Assembly (NCBI GenBank): GCA_905220665.1
Contig: CAJNAR010000178.1
Location: 62,001 to 126,000 of the forward strand
Reading direction: 5' to 3'
Length of the DNA: 64,000 bases
Source of the DNA: Albugo candida
Lineage: Eukaryota > Oomycota > Peronosporomycetes > Albuginales > Albuginaceae
In this document: positions 57,564-64,000 of the stretch, one piece after another
How positions within the stretch are numbered: position 1 is the stretch's first letter
Layout: the number at the start of each line of letters is the position of its first letter
Translations under genes and position numbers: made by a program
The notes under the pieces: generated by a model
The model's input: the letters and a program-made list of their open reading frames with translations, nothing else
What the model was told of the DNA's origin: nothing
The model's database searches: none

Positions 57564-60539
57564 GTTTCTCGCATCATAAGTGTTGGTGAGCTTATCAAAT
57601 TGTAAATTGAAGAAATATCGACAGGATTGGTGAATTTGCACACTACATTCCATATGTAGGCTGTAAAAGCTGGTCCAAATACAATGTGTAACCTAGTAAT
57701 CCTAGTCGGGATTCTACAATGTAAAATCTCATATATATCACGGATAAACCTGAAAATTTAATACCTGCTGCTGCACATGATAGCTATTATGATAATGCCG
57801 TAATCTCTTTCGAGTGCGTTGCTAACTTTAAATGACAGTATGAAGCGAATTCGATATTCGGCCAAGTCGACATTTGATGAGTCGAAAATCTCGGTAGGAA
57901 TCCTCATGCAGTTCCATCCGAATACCACCCATAATCACAGCAGAAATCCAATCGCCGGGTCACAAAGATGCTACACATTTTGATGCTTCTATGGATGGAG
58001 AGGAACATTTGACTGAACGTTTTGTATGTGTAGAATATCGCAATTCGCGTCTTCAAGTGGTCTCATATACATACTGATGTTTTACAATTCGGCGCATGTA
58101 AAATCAGATCGTACGCCGTGAGCATGTGAATGTTAGACGATAAGAGTGCACTATTTTTTAATATTGGGATAAACATGAAATAAGGTCACAAGCACAAGGA
58201 AGAAGCATTGACTTGATAGGAACGATCAAATAAAGAGTGAGGTATTTTCTCGAGAGTAATATGAGTTTGCGTGTTAGCGAGGAAGCTACCTCGCGGAACA
58301 TCAACACCATTTGTTAGCTTGTATACTTTTCTGAAGACCAAACCATTACGGCGAGCACCTCCGTATCTTTATTGAGAGCATCACGTGAGGCTCATTGTAC
58401 GCAGAAAATCTACGTACGGCTCAGAAGATGGTGATGGCGAAAGTGGGAATATTAGGTCAACGGTAGTGTGCACGTTCTCGAAGGAATGATTCTTGTGATT
58501 TACGATGGGAATTACGCTGTACAGATAGCGTGGGGAAGCTTCAAACAAGATAAAAGGGAACAAATGACTGACCCAGGAGGACATCTATTTTGAACAAAGA
58601 TATCGGAATTGATCACAATAAATACTCCAGTGCTATGCGAACACTCCTCAGTACATGCCTCACACCATGATGCGCTATCTCCGGACGCTCCAAGTTTGCA
58701 TCTCTCATATGGATAAGATCGGAGATTTCAGGCACATATCGCATGCCTACCTTTTGTGCATTGGATGATCTATTGATCAAGTACAGTCTTATGTCACTAT
58801 CTGGTGTCTTGTAAGATTCCGTTGACTTTAATGGGGAAGGTAGCCTTATTCAAATATTATCAACGCGTCCCTGGACGATAGAAACCTTGGAAAGCTTGTG
58901 TTGGAGGATCTTCCAAATTCAGCAACTTGTTACGTTCCATCAGAGGCGCTCTCATCCTCTCTTTGATCTGTATATCAACGTCAACTGGCCATTCAAGTCA
59001 TCACTGTTTGCTATCCTCCGCGATAGAATCCTGCATAAGGTCTTGTTGCCATCATGTATGGTCTTGCCTGTAGAAAACAGTCTACGTCTACTGTACACAA
59101 TCCTTAAAAGTTTGTCTCGCTAGGTTTCCGCGGTGAAGTGGCTTTAGTCATTAGGCTTCTCAACCAGATCGCGTTAATGATCGGAATAAGCAGCAATTCG
59201 AGGCAGCCATGGAAAGTGGTTTGTAAGTGCAGTTGATTGAAAACCCATCATGCATAAATATGTATGTTTGATATTCTTCACACGTACCAAGTAAAAGCGC
59301 TGGTTTGTCATATCTGCTCGGCGCAGGAGTTAGGAGTATTTTTTTGTCAAGTAAAATCCCGCCTAACCCCCTTCTCGCCTGTGTAGCCTTCGGACAACTA
59401 CACATTCTTCAGCCACCACAAGTCCGCACTTGCTATGAAGCATCAAAGACTCACCAGAGGAGGAAAAATGCGTTTATTTTGGCAACGTTTATAATCTAGA
59501 TGAAAGAAAAAGATCGACACAATGAGATTAAGAGGCTTCAGGCACGTATTTTGGAAGGAAAGTGAAGGTTTGGATCATGAGAAGAAGCACACGACAAGCG
59601 CGTAATTACTTTGGATTTACTAGTTCATGCCGATGAAAAGATTGTGGTACAGAATGAGCAAGAGATAGGTTCGGATTTAATTGCCTAATGATACATTTGA
59701 TTGCTCAGTACATATTTCTCAAGCGTCAAGCACGTTATGAGGCTCCAATCTCACATTGATTTTCAATCAAATGAAGATAATCGTAGGTTCACTGAGCGAC
59801 ACCATTGTAATGCTCTTAAATGATCATGCAGCAAATATGTCTCTAACAAAAGTAATTGTGGCTTTTGATGCGGCTTAATTTGGCGGTCCCAGTATGAGCT
59901 TATTAACCTTCCAGCATAATATCTACATCCTCATACACATGTAGCGAGAATCAGCTGCAACAACGATGCAAAATGATTATACTAATTATGCCGTCAATAT
60001 TTTCCATCGTTCCCTACTTTCAGTCACGATCAGGCCGAATAGGTAGAATAGCTTGCTATTCTGAGGTAGCGCAGACTGTTATAATCGTGTGTGCAAATGC
60101 ATGGATTACGCTAAACGATTAAAGCCATGCCTTCAAGATTCCTGTTACTGGTAACGAGAAGGTGGATTCATTCAAATAGGATCATTAACGTGTAGAAATG
60201 GTAGGACGTTGGAAAATGATGGATATTGTCCACACTTGAATCATTCACGAGATAGTGGACGAATGCTGTATATAAAGAGAAAAAGCTATGTGTTGTGCAG
60301 AGTCTGGCAGTCATATTCGCGTAATAGTAAGACAGATGGATACACCGTAGTGTCAAGAAAATGATACTGCATTTCTATCTGCTAGCCAGTGTTTCAGCCA
60401 AGGGCTTTCAGAAGCTTGGATTGCTATGGAGCGTCTTTTACGTGTAGAAAAGTCATAAAAGTGGCACTGAAAGGTAGAATGTATTTAAAAGGAAAATGAG
60501 AGACATGAAGAGATAGCGGACTAACGCCTTACCGATATA
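57564..60539. repeat. SSP repeat unit between SSP6 and SSP7
   Basis: No gene is supported. Blocks follow the order seen at 273-4700: 58020-58400 matches 1060-1400, 58650-58750 matches 1720-1830, 59100-59350 matches 2110-2340 and 60170-60300 matches 4060-4150. No SINE is present here. There is no clear leader box upstream of SSP6. Confidence 0.55.
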
Positions 60540-60992
60540 TCAGGTATGCTTGAGACGCTGACTGCATGAGGATAAGATATAAAATACTACTTGTCCAAAT
60601 GGGTCATTTTTGAATTTCTCTTTGTATTGCTTTGCCGTGTAAATTCTACCATCAATTATCACCGCGACATCAGAGAGGAATCTAAAGGTATTCCCAAAGT
60701 ATGTAGAGATCATGGTGGTATGATGTGCATTGCTGCCTCCATAAACTGTCTTGAATTTTTGAACAGTTTTGCTAAAATACTCTGGACAACTTTTATCCAT
60801 GTACTTATCACAGTAATTGAATCTGTAAAAAATTTCGTCAGGGGTACTGGTTATGGTTGCTTTATCTTTATCCTCCAAGAAATTATTGCAATTAATGTCG
60901 ATAAGGTTTCTTGAAACATTGCTTTCTTCTATCTCGGAGTTGAAAGAACCGAGAATGGACAGAAGTAAGGTGAACAGCAATGCACTGGCCAT
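60540..60992 (-). CDS. SSP7, small secreted protein, 150 aa
   Basis: Start ATG at 60992 with a strong signal peptide, MASALLFTLLLSILGSFNS. The mature region of about 130 residues has cysteines in INCNNF, NYCDKY and KSCPEYF. The block GSNAHHTTMISTYFGN is shared with SSP1, and the terminal GQVVFYILSSCSQRLKHT is the best example of the family motif. The frame is complete. The leader box found upstream of SSP1-5 is not recognisable; instead there is a local duplication at 61035-61254. SSP7 and SSP8 diverge, 1.1 kb apart. Function unknown. Confidence 0.85.
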   Translation of the reverse strand: MASALLFTLLLSILGSFNSEIEESNVSRNLIDINCNNFLEDKDKATITSTPDEIFYRFNYCDKYMDKSCPEYFSKTVQKFKTVYGGSNAHHTTMISTYFGNTFRFLSDVAVIIDGRIYTAKQYKEKFKNDPFGQVVFYILSSCSQRLKHT

Positions 60993-61034
60993 TTAAGATG
61001 TTGGTGAGGTTGGATAAATTGAAGAATGAACATG

Positions 61035-61254
61035 TTGCGCAAAACAAACCTGACTCTTTGTAGAGGCACTACTTTGGGAAAATTCTCTGAGAACATTTTT
61101 CCATGTGAAACTAGCCTCGTGGCGCTTACGAAAAGCATCCGACGCGTATAAGCGATCGTATTTTTCGTGATGTGGAAGGTATCGTTTGCGCAAAACAATC
61201 CTGAATCTATGTAGAGGCACTGCATCTGGGAGAATTCTTTGAGAACATTCAGGA
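61035..61254. repeat. Direct repeat upstream of SSP7
   Basis: 61035-61102 and 61186-61254 are diverged direct repeats with a period of about 151 bp (both contain TTGCGCAAAACAA, GTAGAGGCACT and TCTTTGAGAAC or close variants). They occupy the place where other SSP genes have the leader box. Confidence 0.65.
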
Positions 61255-62130
61255 AACTTGCAAATGATGACTCACGTAAACTACAAATATGAGTCATGTT
61301 ACTAATGCAAGTAATGCCGGTAACACTACATCAAGAATAGTTGGAATAAGGCTTAGATTAGCTAATAGTGAACTAAGGACGTTAACATTAATATCACTTC
61401 TATATTTTCTTCTTTCGACACAAGCTCTATCAGTATCAAATTCTACATTTCCAACTCGTATAGAGAAACTTTGAAACAGCTGTTCCTCTATCACTCAATC
61501 AAGATTTTTCAAGCATCTTCTCACATACGTAGCGATAAAATCTCGAACGCATGCGTACTGAGACTATGTTACATATGACAACTTAGAGGTATTTATTCGT
61601 GTGCCCTAATGGCACAGAAAATGTATTTATGATACCGTGCCTATATTTGCACATTTCTTCGATGTGAATTTCTCAATAGCTGTTGCAGCTGTATGCATGC
61701 AATCCTATTCACCTCTCTCTTTCTTTGACGGTTACTCGACGATGAAACAGACACTGAGGACATGAACAACTTGTGCTTCCATCAAGAAAAAAAAATCTTT
61801 CTACTCATTACTCATATCGAATTAGACAGTATATAATGGTTGATGTATGCCGCTCCCATTTCATTAAGGACAGTTAATTGATCCGAGCTGCATCATTTCT
61901 CCAAGGGTATCTTGGTGTGCAGGTAGTTAAGTGATTAGGCTTCGTGGCATTGGATTGTTACATTGGGTAAGGAGGATCTCTCAAACATACAGCACTAAAA
62001 AAGGTTAGTAGAGGTTGATTCATGCAGACGCTTCTGCACTTGAAGCTTACTTTATATTGGAGTATTTGAATTCACATTTTCAGCGTATTATTTGTTCATT
62101 TTACAAATCCACAGGCTCAACAACGTCTCA
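61255..62130. other. Intergenic region between SSP7 and SSP8
   Basis: No gene. 61286-61400 resembles the leader insertions at 350-565 and 12362-12531. The last 60 bp before SSP8 (TTCATTTTACAAATCC, CGTCTCAATGG) resemble the ATG-proximal part of other SSP leaders. Confidence 0.45.
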
Positions 62131-62589
62131 ATGGTCGCTACAAGATCTCTTTCCCTACTGCTCACGACATCCATGTTTATAAAAACATGGACGGACAATA
62201 GACATTTGGCTACGACGTTTTCTGCTGGTACCATGATCAGAATTTGAGATATGTCAAAGGTAGCAAAGCTGCCAAATTTAGTAATTTTATTTGCACAATC
62301 AACTCTGATTTGGATTTTCTTGCGACACAGCAACAAAAATAGAAATATTTGTCGGCATAAGCAATTAAGAGAAGTACGCATCAGTCTTCGGCTATGTACA
62401 CTAGAATGCATTGGATTCACCGCATACTCGGAAAATATTTTCTTGGTAAGTTCAAGTTATCAAATCAAACTGTCCGACAACGTATGCAATCTATAAAGTG
62501 CCGCTGTCAAAGGTATATTGACAGATGATGTCGATAAAGTGGCGTTTTATATCATATCCATCTGCACCCTACGATTACGAAACCTTTGA
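62131..62589 (+). pseudogene. SSP8, small secreted protein with two in-frame stops
   Basis: Beginning at the family start ATG (62131, in the context TCTCAATGG), one single frame runs 153 codons to 62589. It has a hydrophobic start, MVATRSLSLLLTTSMF, and at its end the family motif DVDKVAFYIISICTLRLRNL. It is interrupted only by TGA at 62245-62247 and TAA at 62494-62496, with no frameshift. Its length equals that of SSP6 and SSP7. This is a recently inactivated gene unless the stops are removed by splicing. No good intron boundaries were found. Confidence 0.65.
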
Positions 62590-64000
62590 AACATGTATGA
62601 GTGAGATGCATGTTGCCTATCTTCTGCAACCCTCTATTGATAAATACATTTCGCCTGTAATTTGATGAACTCTTTTGTTCCAATTTTACGAAGCAAGACC
62701 TCTCAATCATCCTCAGACATGTTTTGCTAGTGATGCTTGTTGACAATGCTCGCAAATTTAAAATATCCCACTAGTCCGTCATTGGAAAAGCTGTTATATA
62801 TATGCTGAATGTTTAATTGTTCCTGCATCACAATCAGCCTATTCAGGCGAATCCATCATCATGTTTTCTGGAAATTAAGAGTATTGAGTACTGAGCTTAT
62901 GCACAGAGAACAGCATCAAGTTGTCACACTGCTAAATGAGCTAGCTGACGTTACCGTTCTGCTGCGGATAAAGAAATCCAATCATCCACTCAAAAAATTA
63001 TGAAGTATTGGACCCAAGTGCTACGACACTGCATGTTGGCGCATAGCACATCAGTCTCGAGAATAAACATGCGGGAAGTGTACTCCTTATATAATGGGCG
63101 ACACACATCAAATAAACGTGCAAAGATTGGTGATCGAAATGATTGAAGACAGTAGCGATATCTTTCGACAATTTATTTAGCCCTCAATTTTGCAGCGAGA
63201 TAGATCAGTGCAGGCTGTATCAATCCACGATATTTCTATCGCTTCAAAGCGGCAGGAAAATAACTGCTATTACTCACTCATGTAAGATACAGGATCGATG
63301 ATAAACTGGTAACTTTTTTAGATTATTTACTTTATTTACTCCTTGATACTTTTCCAATATCCTGCACGAAACGGGGAACCAAAACTCTTCCACGCGTATC
63401 GTGAGCAACGTAGTCCCATCCGCCAAACCAGATGTACACCTTTGACAGGCGAATTATCGAGCAGAATAGCACGTGGGTACGGTCCGTCAACCTTCCAATC
63501 GGATAGCCAGTTTAGACTTAGACTGCAACACTGCTTGTAGACTGACTACGAAAGAGGACGCACAATTCGGAATCTCTGTGCGTTTAAAAGTCATATACTA
63601 CTCTGTGCACTTCGGTTACTCCAGTTTGTATTGCAGTAAATTTATGAACCTCATTAACACGCGCTAGAAATGAAATAACAATACCCACACTTGAGTTCGC
63701 AATGCGATCAAGTATCAGCATCCCAAAATCAGGTTAGAGAAATGCTCATGTAGATCAAAGCCGGATAAAGGCAGTGAAGAGGTTGACATGTTAAAATAAC
63801 GAAGGTTCGCTGACAGTGTATCCTCAGGCTAGCTGCAGGACTGAAAACCTTCATCTAGTATGAGTATGGAGGTCCTAGATCATCCCATAATGAAGAGGAC
63901 GATAAGATGGTGGATCCCTGTCATAAGGATCAAGGGCTAAACTGATTTTAGCATATCCCGTCAACCAACAATAATGGTCTCATTATATAACTTGCTTGCT
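62590..64000. other. Unassigned region at the right end
   Basis: No gene, RNA or recognisable repeat is supported. Open frames are short and lack coding character. Part of a further repeat unit may be present but is too diverged to assign by eye. Confidence 0.4.

Noticed and set aside
39267..60992. RXLR, LFLAK (CRN) or CHXC effector motifs in the SSP proteins
   Set aside because: None is visible after the signal peptides. The only family-wide signature is at the C terminus.
1..64000. CRISPR arrays, bacterial operons or an organelle genome
   Set aside because: No regularly spaced short repeats are present. The genes are nuclear eukaryotic genes with spliceosomal introns.

Overview
The window looks like nuclear DNA of an oomycete, most likely a white-rust (Albugo-type) relative. 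This is inferred from short introns of about 46-54 bp with GTACGT/GTGAGC donors, compact housekeeping genes, oomycete-style ankyrin-anoctamin and ABC proteins, and a family of small secreted proteins beside pseudogenes and retroelements. I could not run a database search, so the species is an inference.

Region 1 (1-18.6 kb) is a repeat-rich array. Units of roughly 3.4-4.7 kb each carry one small secreted protein gene on the minus strand (called SSP here; the names are mine): SSP1 (1-272, cut by the window edge), SSP2 (broken), SSP3 (intact) and SSP2' (broken). A 5.64-kb tract (1250-6890) is repeated almost perfectly at 12966-18605, and both copies sit inside longer, much more diverged homology. 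A tRNA-derived SINE lies at 795-1039 with recognisable target-site duplications and an empty paralogous site elsewhere in the window.

Region 2 (17.9-38.3 kb) is an ordinary single-copy block: intact four-exon CAND1, a GPH/sucrose-type MFS transporter with an apparent frameshift, an NHE-type Na+/H+ exchanger, an ankyrin-anoctamin (TMEM16) protein, an ABC half-transporter with a voltage-sensor-like N-terminal extension, two paralogous MFS transporters flanking a homocysteine S-methyltransferase, and the exosome subunit RRP42/EXOSC7.

Region 3 (38.4-64 kb) is again repeat-rich. It holds SSP4 and SSP5 (plus strand, intact), an inverted CAND1 pseudogene (42370-45195) next to remnants of a PG-rich (SHIPPO-like) gene, a decayed LINE of about 6.5 kb (48.4-54.95 kb), then SSP6 (frameshifted), SSP7 (intact) and SSP8 (two in-frame stops). 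SSP5 with the inverted CAND1 pseudogene mirrors the divergent SSP2'-CAND1 pair of region 1, so SSP gene and CAND1 fragment have moved together.

The most interesting content is the SSP family. It has eight independent loci, recognisable signal peptides, strongly diverged mature regions, a shared C-terminal motif (roughly K-V-A-F-Y-I-L-S-x-C-S-Q) a few residues before the stop, and a 5' leader more conserved than the coding sequence. They look like candidate secreted host-interaction proteins, but nothing in the sequence proves a function. No RXLR motif is apparent.
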